Notes under the pieces: generated by a model
Seen by the model: the letters and a program-made list of their open reading frames with translations, nothing else
Database searches by the model: none
What the model was told of the DNA's origin: nothing
Shown: positions 19,204 through 28,942 of the stretch, piece after piece
Numbering within the stretch: position 1 is the first letter of the stretch
Layout of the letters: every line of letters begins with the position of its first letter
Assembly (NCBI GenBank): GCA_025349905.2
Contig: MU624718.1
Span: 1 to 28,942, forward strand
Reading direction: 5' to 3'
From: Blastocladiella britannica
Taxonomy: Eukaryota > Blastocladiomycota > Blastocladiomycetes > Blastocladiales > Blastocladiaceae
Length of the DNA: 28,942 nucleotides
Made by a program: the position numbers and the translations under genes

Positions 19204-22200
19204 ATGCACGACCCAACGTTACCCAACGCCCGCCCAATAAAAACACGCGTCTTTCGGCCCCCACCCCCGCCATTTGCGCACCCGTTTGCCGCGGACACGA
19301 CCCAGGGAGCCCAAGGCGCTCCTTCTACCTCGAACCCAACCATTCCGGCACTGGGCAACGTCTTGGCCGCATCGCTGGCCCAGCCAACGGTATCCCCGGC
19401 CTCGTCGTCCGTGGATAATAGTGTCACCTACGACCCGGACGCGAACGGGAGCGACGGCGAATCTGCTGCTGCCGCCGCCGTCCGGGCCGCACTTGCTCGA
19501 GGCGACTTGGGCGATCCACTGCCCCGTACCAGCGGCCATGTGCCCCTAATGCTGTCGCCCGCAGTCTTTCACAGCCATCGCGATGACCCGCTGTTGCGAC
19601 GCGGACCTGCCGCCGCCGTCCCGCACTTGCCCGATACGCCGATTGGTCCACCGCCGACCTTGGGTACCAGCCCCACGGTTGGTAATGATGACGATGACGA
19701 CGATGACGACGCGTCGTCCTCTGCGCACAAATCGCGTCCCGCGTCTGCAGACGACATTTCCTTTGCGCTTGCCACTGCCCCGACCCAGCGCTTTCCCCCA
19801 GCCTCGGCCGCCATTTTCAACCGGCCTGACGCGCTTTCTCTCCGGCCGCGCTATTTGCCCAAGTTTGGGCAGCGGGGCTTTGGTCAGGCGCGTGCTGCAC
19901 GCTCCACGCAATCCTCGGACGACTCTTTCGCTCGCGACGCAATGGATGTGGATCTCGTGCAGGAGCAGCAGCAACAGCAGCCAGATGCTGGATCTGCGCC
20001 TGACTCGGCCACGTCGACCATATCACTTCCCGACGCAGCTGGGGTGCTATGGTCAACCGTGCAAGTTGTACGCTTACTTTTTTACTTTGGATTGATCGAA
20101 AGAAAAAAAAAAAAATTCAAGTACTGACATGATCGATGGTCAGGCTTTTGATTCCGAGGCACCAACACAAGTGCTCGGCCAGCAGTTGGACGAGGAGGCT
20201 CCAACACAAGTGCTTTTTGGGGTACTTCATTTATTTTTCTCGACTTCGCAATTGGGACATGACTCCGCAGTAACGATTCATATAGCACCAACCCTTGGCG
20301 CAATTCCAGATGTCTGGCAATGAGGCGCCCACCCAAGTACTCCCGCCAGCGCCCGGCCAGGTGGGCACTGAAGCACTCACACAACTGCTTGGCAACGCGC
20401 CGCTCCCTTGTACGCCCCCCTTTGCCGTGCATGATCTGGCAGCTCTCTCGCCTCGGTCTCGTCACCTCTATTCAGAGGCCCCAACGCAAATCCTCCCCCC
20501 AACTCAGCTGCCTGAGGGTCAGCGATCGCCCAGCCATGTCGCCCATACTCCTCCAGCCGCTGTCATTCTTGCAGGGTTTGACTATGAGCGCTCCGTGGCG
20601 CGCCTCAAAGCCAACGCTGGGAACGATCCCATCCCAAATCTGCCCTATTCGTCTGGCTCATCCCACTCGAGTGACGACGAGGCCAGTAAGAAAGACAATC
20701 AAGATACTGCAAGCGACTCGACATACCCTTTGTCACTTCTTCCGCCGCCTCCACCGCCGCCACCACTGCGCATGCAAATGCCCGAATTCGCGAACGATGG
20801 TGGTAGTGGCGTTGGCGCACCGATTGGCCTTCCACCGGCGACCCGATTTACGAGCACGATACCTTCCTCGCCTGCTGTCTTTTGTGCAGGAGACGAATCG
20901 CCTGCTGATACTCCGGCGGCAGCAACAACCATGCGGTCAGCCAACGCGGACCCATTTGGCCGCAAACGCTCCCCATGCCCTGTCCGACCAACAACTATTC
21001 CATGTACAGGTTCCAACGATACCACCACTTTCTCGGGCACTGCTGCAGATGACTCGACACTCTTGTTTCCTGGGGCCACACCGTCGCAAGTGCCCATTCC
21101 CAATCCCAACACCGTGCTGAAAGCAAGTGCCAGGGCAATGCCACTGCTGGTGGACACGCCGCACGGACAATCTGATGCGCCCCCAGTTGCAGTAGCAGCG
21201 GCCGCTGCCGCTCCAGGCGCTCATCGTACACCCGAAAATGACGACTCGTTTATGGACATTGACGGCAACGACTCGCTCTTGGGCGGGGTCATGTCTGCCG
21301 ATCCGCTCGGGCCCAAGCACCCTCACCATGGGGGCGCTCTCGATATCTTTGCCAGCAGTGCATCGCCAATTCCGCTGTCCCATCTCGAGAATGCCTCGCT
21401 TGCTGGTGCGACCCGCTCTCTATTTCGATTTAATGGAGCCTCCTAAAACTGACCCGATCATTTTTTATAAGTAGATTCGTATGTTCCCCCAGCCTTTGGC
21501 GACTCCGTCATGCCTGACCCCTCCCACGCGCCGCTGGACGAGCTCAGCTCGGCAAACACGGTCATGCTGACGGCAGAGAGCATGGACCTTGGCGAAACGC
21601 CCGTCAAGCGCTTTCGCTCCATGGTTGGACCTTTCTCTTCGCTGGGCAGGCAGTACGAGCCCCCAGTGACATATCCAGACGCCTCCGTGTCGCAGACACT
21701 GAAGCACGTCACGACCGACGTTCCTGCGGTTCCCTTGGCGCTCCAACTCGGCGACGGCGATGAAGACTCGATCCCGATCGGTGCAACGAGCCCTGAGCAT
21801 CCCAATGCCCCCATGGACGTGGGCCCTAAAAGCGACGATACCTCTCTATTTTCATTTCCTACCACCTCTCCGCCCACTCGCGCAGTTTCTGAGCCGCCAT
21901 TACCACCGTTGCCACACCCCAAACCGACACGGCGGCGCATTTTGGCCAATGGAGCACAAGAGCAAGTTGAGCGAGCGCTGCAGCGCCGCCGGGCGCACAT
22001 CTTCCCAGCTGGCACTCCAATTCGCATCCTCTCGCCGATTGCCCAGTCACCCGACACTGTTCCCCCACAGGCAAGGAGCCCACAAGGGACGCCGAGCGCA
22101 AGGAACACGTCCCTCCTGCCCGCGGTTCGAAGAATGACTCTGTCTTCATGCTCTGACAGCGATGACGAGCCGCCTGCAGTAACTGCTATGCGCCGAGTTA

Positions 22201-24601
22201 TCCATACTTCTGACGACGACCATGACCACGACGACGACAACGACGTCGACTCGGATACCGACAAGACGGACGAGTTGATTGCGCACAGCCCGCCGGAGCG
22301 CGGCCCGCGTAAGCGTCGTCGGACCGCTTTTGACCGTGGTGGGACGAAGCTGGCGACGGTCGCGCGGCCAACCACCCCAACAGCGCCAGTTGCTCCTGCA
22401 ATGGCGATGGCGGCACCCACGACAACAGGGCGGAAGCGGCCGCGCCTGGATCCGGTCTTGACGTCCCCTCTACCACCATCAAGCCTGGAATCGTCACGGA
22501 CGCGGCCTGCGCGCCGATCGCGGCCCACCTCGTTTCGCCGCCAAGAATCGTCCAGTGACGAGCCCGACGACCCAAACGACCCATCATACGAGACGCAATC
22601 CATGGTGGAAACCTCTGCTCCACCTGCTCCCACACCGCGCTATCAACGGCCCTCTCCCATCGTGCCAGCAGTGGCAGCAGTGGCAGCAAGCGGTGGTAAA
22701 AGGCGTGGACTGCAAGCTGCCGCTGATTCGCCCTTGTCCGAGATCTCTGGAAGCCCACCGCCTCCACCTCCACCAGCCGGCATTGACGTAACTGCACCAG
22801 GACCTATCATCCGCTTGAGTTCCCGGCGAGGCACCTTGACTGTTGAAAAGGAGCCCCCACCACCGACTCGCAGTTATGCCACGGATGACCTGGTTTGGGC
22901 CCGCACCGCTGGAGCTGCACAGCAATTTTATGTCGGTCGCATCCGTGGCCGTGCATCACTCTCTGCCGAGAACGAAGTGCAATATCGGATCAAGCTTCTT
23001 TCGGGTGAGCGGCTTCAAGTGCCATTTGAGCACATTCGACCCTATGTGCCACTCGACATTGGGCAGCATGCGTATGCGTACGTAACCACGAGTGAGATCG
23101 CGCCCGTTGTCATCGTCGAGGTGGCCGAGGACGAGGCGGACGAGTACATCGTGGAGACGGCTGAACGGCGCCGGGTTCACGTTGCTGTTGATCGCATGAT
23201 TCTGTCCGTTGATCAAATTCGGAGTATGGACCGCCACCGCACACCTCTCGCCCGCGATCTCATCACTCCTCCTCAACCACCACCTGTATTGGCACGCCAA
23301 GAGTCCGCGCCGACGCCCATGCACCCGTCCAGGTCAACCCAACGCCGTCGCAATGGCAGGACTCGAGCGACCCGTCCTGGACCGGCAAGTTCGCCCTTGC
23401 GCGAGCGGCCTCGTACCGCGGACCCCATGGATGTCGATCACATGGATGTGGATCACCAGCTCCAGTCGCCGCCTGTATCGGAACCAGCAGCAGTCACCAT
23501 GCGGCCAACCTCGATCAAGGCCACCTCGACGCCTGCGCGTGCTGCACCACCCCCGGCGACTGCGCCGACACTCGAGACAGCACCCAGCACAGCTGTCAAG
23601 GCCGCTTCCAATCGTGCTCTGCCTCAACGCATGTCTCCACGGCGCCGGCAGAGCTCCAGAATTTTCGATGGTCTCCACTTTGTTATCACCATGATCAAGT
23701 CGAACGATGCCGTGGATGGGAGCTCCCAAATTCCCGATCCGGACGAGATTCCCATGACCGTTGGTATGTTTTTGTGTTGTTGTTGTCGTTGCAGTGCATT
23801 TTGCTCACATTATCTATTAATCTACAACAAGTATCTGGAAACCCGCAATTCGAGCGTCCGCTGATTGAACGGCTCATCACCGAGTTGGGGGGCACCCTCG
23901 TTGAAAATGTGGCGGGTCTTGGTGCTATGAACGACCAAACGCATCCGACTGTGTTTTGCATTGCGTCGGCCCCACGACGCAGCCACAAATTCCTGCTGGC
24001 ACTCGCATTGGGCATTCCCCGGATTTCTTGCCAGTGGGTCCTTGACTGTTTTTCCAAGGTGCGACAGATTTTTTTTTTTTGTTCTTCAACCCCAATACCT
24101 GCTTACGCTGAGTACATCACTACAGGCATCGTTGATTCCGCACACGTTCTATCAACTGCCCAATGGTAATTCGACGGAGCTGCGCGGATACATCTCGGCC
24201 ATTTTTGCCCCCTCCATTTTTGCGGGCCGATCCTTTGCCATCCAGCTGCCCCACGCTGCTCGAGAAGAATGGCGTCTGACATTGACTGCGTACGCGCCTC
24301 CTTAATCTCATTCCTGTGATTGCTCCGAAATTCAGAAAAAAAAAAAATACGATTCAGCGCCCAAGCAACGATTGTAGCACTCAAAAGCAACCCCGATTTC
24401 ATCCTCGGCTCGCCGGCCACTGCGAAAAAGGGGGCCGTTCCATTCAGGCGCGGCGGTGGCGGCTCAGCGGCTGGTTTGATGCCGAGCAGCCAAACTCCTG
24501 CTCCAGGAACGCCCGCCCACGTATCCATCGAGTGGGCCGTGCAGTGCCTGATCAACCAGAGGATTTTGGACCCCACGCGGCTGGACGTGTACCAGTCCTA
24601 G
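19204..24601 (+). CDS. Crb2/53BP1/Rad9-like DNA-damage checkpoint mediator (7 exons, 1654 aa)
   Basis: Exons are 19204-20067, 20144-20221, 20310-21405, 21472-23763, 23832-24058, 24126-24289 and 24358-24601. The six introns (66-88 nt) all match in phase and the total is divisible by three. This type of nuclear scaffold binds modified chromatin at DNA breaks and recruits the effector kinase. A disordered N-terminus (poly-Pro, poly-Asp, poly-Gln) leads to five EAPTQVL-type motifs (Thr 296, 309, 322, 338, 373). Long SP/TP-rich linkers follow. A tandem-Tudor-like region (about 1148-1264, YATDDLVWAR...FYVGRIRG...VPFEHIRPY) precedes a tandem BRCT (about 1410-1654, RIFDGLHFVIT...LIERLITELGGTLV...ISCQWVLDCF...VSIEWAVQCLI). 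Tudor followed by paired BRCT at the extreme C-terminus is the diagnostic order of this family. Start at 19204 is preferred over an in-frame ATG at 19141. Confidence 0.85.
19681..19713 (+). repeat. GAT/GAC triplet tract encoding poly-Asp
   Basis: GATGACGATGACGACGATGACGAC encodes eight Asp in the disordered N-terminal region of the checkpoint protein. A similar acidic tract (DDDHDHDDDNDVDSDTD) lies near 22213-22262. Both are low-complexity coding sequence. Confidence 0.8.
20144..20221 (+). repeat. 78-nt exon made of two EAPTQVL repeats
   Basis: This exon of the checkpoint gene encodes 26 residues containing two copies of EAPTQVL (Thr codons at 20165 and 20204). Three related units follow in the next exon: EAPTQVL, EALTQLL and EAPTQIL. 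The exon is flanked by two phase-0 introns and its length is a multiple of three, so skipping would remove two repeats without shifting the frame. Confidence 0.7.
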
Positions 24602-24665
24602 CTTCATGTGTTGAAAAAAAATGACAATTCTATATTATACATCTTTGGTGGCGCGACAGGGGTGC
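24602..24665. terminator. shared 3' region of two convergent genes
   Basis: Sixty-four bp lie between the checkpoint gene stop (TAG, 24599-24601) and the receptor gene stop (minus-strand TGA, 24668-24666). The spacer has an A run (eight) and TATATTATAC. Overlapping 3'UTRs are expected. Confidence 0.45.
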
Positions 24666-27600
24666 TCAAAATATGCTCATCATGGAGCCTTGCTCGTGCG
24701 CTGCCCGTGGTGGTACAATGAGGCAAAATTCTTGCAACTGATCTTTGCTGGCAAACTTTAGGGCCACAAACCGATGCGATTCCCGGCAGTGTAGCAGCCC
24801 GAGTAGCGTTGTGCTGCTGCTGTTGGACACTTCGGATTGAGGCGTCAGGGGTGAGGATTTCGACTGCGACTCGCTGTAAAGAACAAGATCGAACGATTCG
24901 GGGGGGCCGGCGATCCTGTCGCCATCCTAAAATGAGGAGGGGAGCAAATCAGAGTTCCTTGGCAATGACTGAATGAGGCGAAAGGACGACGTACCCCATT
25001 TGGTTGCTCGCCAATGTAAATCAGACGCATTTCGGCCCGCGTGGGTCCGCCAACAACTACCACGTACGCATTTGACCACCGCCGCTGCGGGTCACGCGAT
25101 CGCGAACTGAGCGCACGGAGCCGCGGCGTGATGGCGCCGAGAAGACCGTTGCCCGCGTACGACCGAAATGCATGCCAGATGGGGTCGCGCAGAGAGAGTA
25201 GCAGCTGGGACGCGGCTGGAAGTGCTGCCGAGACCTTAACATTGAAGTATACGGTGCCAGTCGACGTGGATGCGGCCTCCTCTGCCGGCATTTCTTCGAC
25301 CGCAATCAACGGATCACCACTGGGACCGCCATCGACAGAAGTCAACACGAGCTGTTGCTGAGATCGGACCGTGTTCGCGTTTGAAGGCGCAGCAGCGGCC
25401 GTTGGCGAAGCCAGTGCGAGCCGGCTGGTCATCACCGTCGCGGGCACCCCAATTCGAACACTCATCCCAGAAATCTTTCGGGACAGCGGCGCGCGAGGGG
25501 CGGCAGCAACTGCGGCGATGGTGGCATCACCATCCCCATCAGGCACTGATTTTGGGATCACGGATGGCCGCCGCTCATTTTCGAGCTCGGATCGGATTTG
25601 CTGCACGCACTCGTACAGTGAGTCGTTCGAAGAAGTGGCCGTAAAAACCTCGGCTTTGCTTGACGTGTAAATGTTGACACAGAGTGGAATCAGGTAGATG
25701 CCGACGGTCGAGATGCCACAGTAGATGCGGAGGAAGGCCATGAATACATAGAGCCATGCGGTGCTCGGAAAGTAGTAGAACACGAGAATGAGGCCGACAA
25801 ATATCACCATATTCACGATACTTGCCCCGATCCGTACTGTACAAATTTTTTGTTTTAATTGGTCATTCATTTTTCAAGGCTCGACGAAGCAATGAAAAAT
25901 ACACGCACGCATGAGCTTGTTGTTGAAGTGCACGCTCCGGTGCTGGTATACCAACCGAGCAACCAAAAACATAAACACAGTGTGCGCCAAGTACACGCTC
26001 GTTTGCCAGTAGATGCGCTCGCCGTTTTTGCACGTGCACGACATGTTTGCTGTGGTGGCGCTCAAGCTGACCATACTGGTGGTTGGCTGGCATAGGCCAA
26101 TGGAGATCGAGAGTAAGGTCATGTACACGATAAAGATTGGAAATCCATGTTGAACCATGGCACGAAGGTAGGGCGTGACGCCTTGCGACCCATCCACTGC
26201 GGCAAAGTGGTAGAGTAGCTCCTGTTGCGGCGTTCGCGGTGGCACCACCGATTCTTGACTGAGGGCGGTTTTTGAGATGGGGCGAATGGACCGAGTCGCG
26301 CTCATGATGGAGCGAGTGAAGCCAAAGGACGGGACGGAGAGCGATGATGGCGATGCGACAATGCGGCCCTGCTCCGTTGGAATTCGGTGCTGGCACTCGA
26401 TGGCCTGTGCCACTGCCTTTGCCTGGACATAGAACACAACCAAAGTGCATGTGACCGGTGCCGCGGTTAGGGTCATTTGAGAGCTGCAAATCAGCGGCGT
26501 CAATGGGAACAAATCCAGAAATGCAGACACTGGGGTCGCGGCCGCAATCAAATGCATCGCCACGATTCCCGGCCACGGCGTGAGAGACAATGCAGGATGT
26601 TTCCGAAAGTGAACCATTCCAGTGCACGAAATCAGCAAGAGAGCGAGCGCCGAGCCACAGAGCGACAGGATAGCATTGCCAGCAGAATCGCCAACTCTTG
26701 GGTTGATCAGCGTCACAGTTGCCACAGTTGGAGTATCGCTGGGAATTTCGCCAGTTCGCATACCCGGAAATACACACGGGACCAGCGAGGACGCGTACGT
26801 TAATCTCATTTCAAATGGATATACGTCACAGTTGACAGGATCCAGTGCAGTGATGACGCTGCTGTTGGTGGGGTCGCGATTGAACGCGTATTGGGTCATC
26901 GCCATTGGACCAGCGATGCCATCGCCATTGCTATCCAATGTGATCATGTCGCGAGGACGTGGGAATACAGCTGCAGTCAGGTTGAAGAGCGACAACGACA
27001 TGTGCGACCATGTTGCAGGGTCATGAGAGGCTACGGCAGTGATTGACGTTCCTGCAGTTGCAGCAAGGCGGTGTAGGCCGACGACCATGGTGTACGCGCA
27101 TGCATAACCCATCAAAAAGTTCGAGTCACCACTATTTTCGTGCAACGGGTACATTTGGCCAGTTCGGGCTTGGTAGTCTGCAATAAACTGCAAGAGGACA
27201 GGGGAATCTGCAATATTGTTTCCGCTATTGATGAGGACCGCCGTTTCGATAATGTCAATTGCGTCCTGCGGCGAAGAAAGGAACAGATTCAAAACGGGAT
27301 TGTTGGCAGTGATGACGATCCGCGGGTGGCCTGGTGGTGCACTGGAAAACCATCCGCGACGATTCAAGTCCTTCAAGAGGTCTGGGCCAAGCTCGCTAAT
27401 GGTGATGAGGACCAGCACGCCCGAGTTGGTTGCAATAAGGCTGTTGTAGACAGTGGCGAAGCTCAGTGGCTGCACTGTGCTGGGGTAGATGATGAGGTTT
27501 GCCAGCACATTTTGCCCTGCTATTGCCGCCGATGAAACCAGAACGGATGCGACTAGTATGTGCCGTGCTGTGAGCATCGAAAGACAAGGGAGTCTACTGA

Positions 27601-28299
27601 ATTTTGAGTCCATACCATCCGAAGAGTAGGTACTCTCGCTGTCGATCACGATGGTAAATCGATTCCATCCGTATTTTTCCAAGAATAGGCTCGTTGTGCG
27701 ACCCACCGTGGCAGCAGTGACCATAAAACGATAGAAATATGGAAATTGCGACTTGTCTGAAAGCGCCACTGCTGCAGCAAAAGCGCTACAGACACTGCTC
27801 CAGTTTCAAGCGTTACTATTTCTCCAAGCCAAAATAGAATTGGAGGATAACGAACGGGAGCTGTAATGGGCGGGTGACGAGGGCAACGTTTTTTGCGACT
27901 GAGCTGAGAGCTGGGCCAAGGATCCCAGATACGCCATGCCTGTATGCGTCTGTGCAAACCATTTGATAGCCAATTCATTCCTTTGCTCAACAAAAAAAAA
28001 ACAATTTTGAGCGCTCAAGGAGTACCGAGAGCAGCAAAGACTGCTGTTTGCTCATCCGAGGATTCGGTGATTCCAGTCGTGTCGTATTGGCGGAGACTGA
28101 TGGTTGTTCCAGGGAGGAATCCGTCCTCTTGCGCGTGCTGGATCCCCAGCAGGTGCGCGTCGTGCACGGCCGCAATTGCAACGTTGAAATCGGGCTGCGT
28201 GGTCGAAAAGGGGTATATTTCAGCCAGCTCGACCCTGATCTGGGCGTATGCGTTTGCCAAAAGGAGGGCGAGCAGCAGTAGTTGGAGCCAGTGATCCAT
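24666..28299 (-). CDS. class C (GABA-B-like) G-protein-coupled receptor with long C-terminal tail (6 exons, 1097 aa)
   Basis: Minus-strand exons are 28299-28026, 27939-27852, 27785-27616, 27567-25909, 25836-24995 and 24926-24666. Introns are 86, 66, 48, 72 and 68 nt, all phase-consistent. The receptor should sense an extracellular ligand and signal through a G protein at the plasma membrane. A signal peptide (1-19) precedes a periplasmic-binding-type ligand domain (about 20-465) with ALSDKSQFPYFYRF, YGWNRFTIVI and DSNGDGIAG. Seven TM helices follow: about 473-494, 509-531, 542-562, 653-669, 697-718, 734-753 and 757-785. The 312-residue tail is partly disordered. Its last 170 residues (YFNVKV, WSNAYVVVVG, EMRLIYIGEQPNG, FDLVLYSES, RFVALKFASKDQLQEFC) look like a beta-rich, PH-type fold ending in a helix. 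The last exon is read in a frame different from the one that follows on directly, and has clear coding character. Exons 2 and 3 are the least certain. Confidence 0.82.
27568..27615 (-). other. 48-nt in-frame intron of the receptor gene
   Basis: The stretch starts GTATGG and ends CTCACAG on the minus strand, lies in phase 1 and contains no stop codon in the reading frame. Retaining it would add 16 residues (around MDSKFSRLPCLSML) within the ligand-binding domain between the DSESTYSSD and HILVASVLVSS segments. It is shorter than the other introns in the window. I call it an intron because the added sequence interrupts an otherwise typical domain. Confidence 0.5.
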
Positions 28300-28580
28300 T
28301 TTCGTTCAATTAACTCATTAATTCTTGTAATATTTCAAAGATCTGCACGTGGGCGGGTATTTTTGGGACAACTGAAGAGATCAAGATAAAGTTGTGGCTG
28401 TCATCTTGTCATAGATAAGATTTCATGCAGCCGCGAACACTGACAAGGTTTCCAGGCCTATTTTCTCCATTCTTCCCTTCTTCTGCTAGGGCCTCGGGTA
28501 CAAAGAGGCACGCCGCCCCTCTGACGACAATGAGACTCTTCAGTTAACGCACAATTCAAGCTCAGAACAAAAACAAAAAA
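28300..28580. promoter_or_regulatory. divergent promoter with GATA sites
   Basis: This 281-bp region separates the receptor gene (minus) and the last gene (plus). It contains GATAA at 28385-28389 and GATAAG at 28414-28419 and a C/T-rich stretch (TTTTCTCCATTCTTCCCTTCTTC) around 28461-28485. An A-rich leader (AACAAAAACAAAAAA) directly precedes the plus-strand ATG. The GATA sites could be chance occurrences. No gene is seen in it. Confidence 0.35.
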
Positions 28581-28942
28581 ATGACAATGCAAGCGCAGAC
28601 CAAGCCCTCATCCCCGTCCAAGCTTCTCCTGGTGTACCTTCCCGGATCCGCGCCCCTGCTGGCCGGCCATGTTGCCGCCAAGGAGAGCGCTGCTGCTGCT
28701 CCGCATCTGGCGTCGTTTGCGTCGGCGGCGCTCGCGCAGTCGGTCGCGCTCTCGGACGTGCCCCGCAATTCGCCCGCGGCCGCGTCCGAGCTGGCCCACC
28801 TTCTCGGCCTCGATGTGATGCCGCGTGGCCAGGTACTCTTTTTTTTTTTTCAGTTTGGATCCAAGTACCACGTTACTTACTCATGCATTACAATAGTACG
28901 TGACCGCCATCAAGCACCTATACCCAAGCACGTCGCTCGCGG
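28581..28942 (+). CDS. 5' part of an unrecognised gene (partial, 2 exons visible)
   Basis: Exon 1 is 28581-28832 (84 codons) and exon 2 starts at 28897 and runs off the window. The 64-nt intron (GTACTC, long T run, acceptor CAATAG) is phase 0. The start follows AAAAAA-ATG, a favourable eukaryotic context. The visible protein has a hydrophilic first 13 residues, then KLLLVYLPGSAPLLAGHVA, Ala-rich helices, and GLDVMPRGQ joined to YVTAIKHLYPSTSLA. Codon use is strongly GC-rich like its neighbours. No domain can be named from about 99 residues. Confidence 0.65.
   Translation, partial: MTMQAQTKPSSPSKLLLVYLPGSAPLLAGHVAAKESAAAAPHLASFASAALAQSVALSDVPRNSPAAASELAHLLGLDVMPRGQVLFFFFQFGSKYHVTYSCITIVRDRHQAPIPKHVAR

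Noticed and set aside
24845..24926. Direct read-through of receptor exon 5 into a Pro/Ser-rich C-terminus ending at 24845
   Set aside because: Removing the 68-nt GT-AG intron 24927-24994 gives a phase-0 join to a different frame with much better coding character ending at 24666.
27852..27939. Possible frameshift at an A6 run in receptor exon 2, where another frame gives VALVTRPLQLPFV, which resembles the family
   Set aside because: The chosen frame joins neighbouring exons with matching phases at both ends and needs no sequencing error. The alternative would need an added base and has no phase-compatible splice to the next exon.

Overview
The window is nuclear DNA from a eukaryote, most probably a fungus from an early-diverging, zoospore-forming lineage (Blastocladiomycota or Chytridiomycota; I cannot fix the species). 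Coding exons are GC-rich. They are broken by many short AT-rich GT-AG introns, mostly 56-90 nt, with donors of the GTRNGY type and frequent CTGAC/ATGAC branch-like sites. Genes lie on both strands with only 20-280 bp between them. The fungal assignment rests on a fungal-type 6-phosphogluconate dehydrogenase, a DUF726/TMCO4 protein, a Crb2/53BP1-like checkpoint mediator and a GH26-type glycanase. The zoosporic leaning rests on a class C (GABA-B-like) 7TM receptor and a Cache-like membrane sensor. All gene models were spliced by hand by matching intron phases and are predictions. No tRNA, rRNA, transposon or CRISPR array was seen, and no gene-free stretch exceeds 300 bp.

Layout: 1-117 (+) is the probable tail of an upstream gene. 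321-2407 (+) is an unrecognised membrane protein in three exons. 2610-6655 (+) is a type II P-type cation ATPase with a long N-terminal extension. It converges, with only 20 bp between stop codons, on 6676-8823 (-), a GT2 cellulose-synthase-like enzyme. Divergent from that, across a 144-bp region carrying five GAGAC repeats, is 8968-10378 (+), a membrane-anchored GH26-like glycanase. 10627-12248 (+) is 6-phosphogluconate dehydrogenase. 12412-14115 (+) is a two-TM Cache-like sensor with no catalytic domain. 14219-17534 (-) is a DUF726/TMCO4 alpha/beta-hydrolase-like protein. 17692-18980 (-) is a DOMON-cytochrome b561 protein. 19204-24601 (+) is a seven-exon Crb2/53BP1/Rad9-like protein with TQ repeats, a tandem-Tudor-like region and tandem BRCT. 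24666-28299 (-) is a six-exon class C GPCR with a long, possibly PH-like tail. 28581 to the end (+) is the 5' part of an unrecognised gene.

The genes do not form one pathway. The clearest functional pairing is the divergent glycan synthase and glycanase. The receptor and the Cache sensor fit environmental sensing. The most unusual features are an array of EAPTQVL-type motifs in the checkpoint protein, two of them on a 78-nt exon that could be skipped in frame; the receptor tail; the ATPase N-terminal extension; and poly(A) runs directly before some 3' splice sites.
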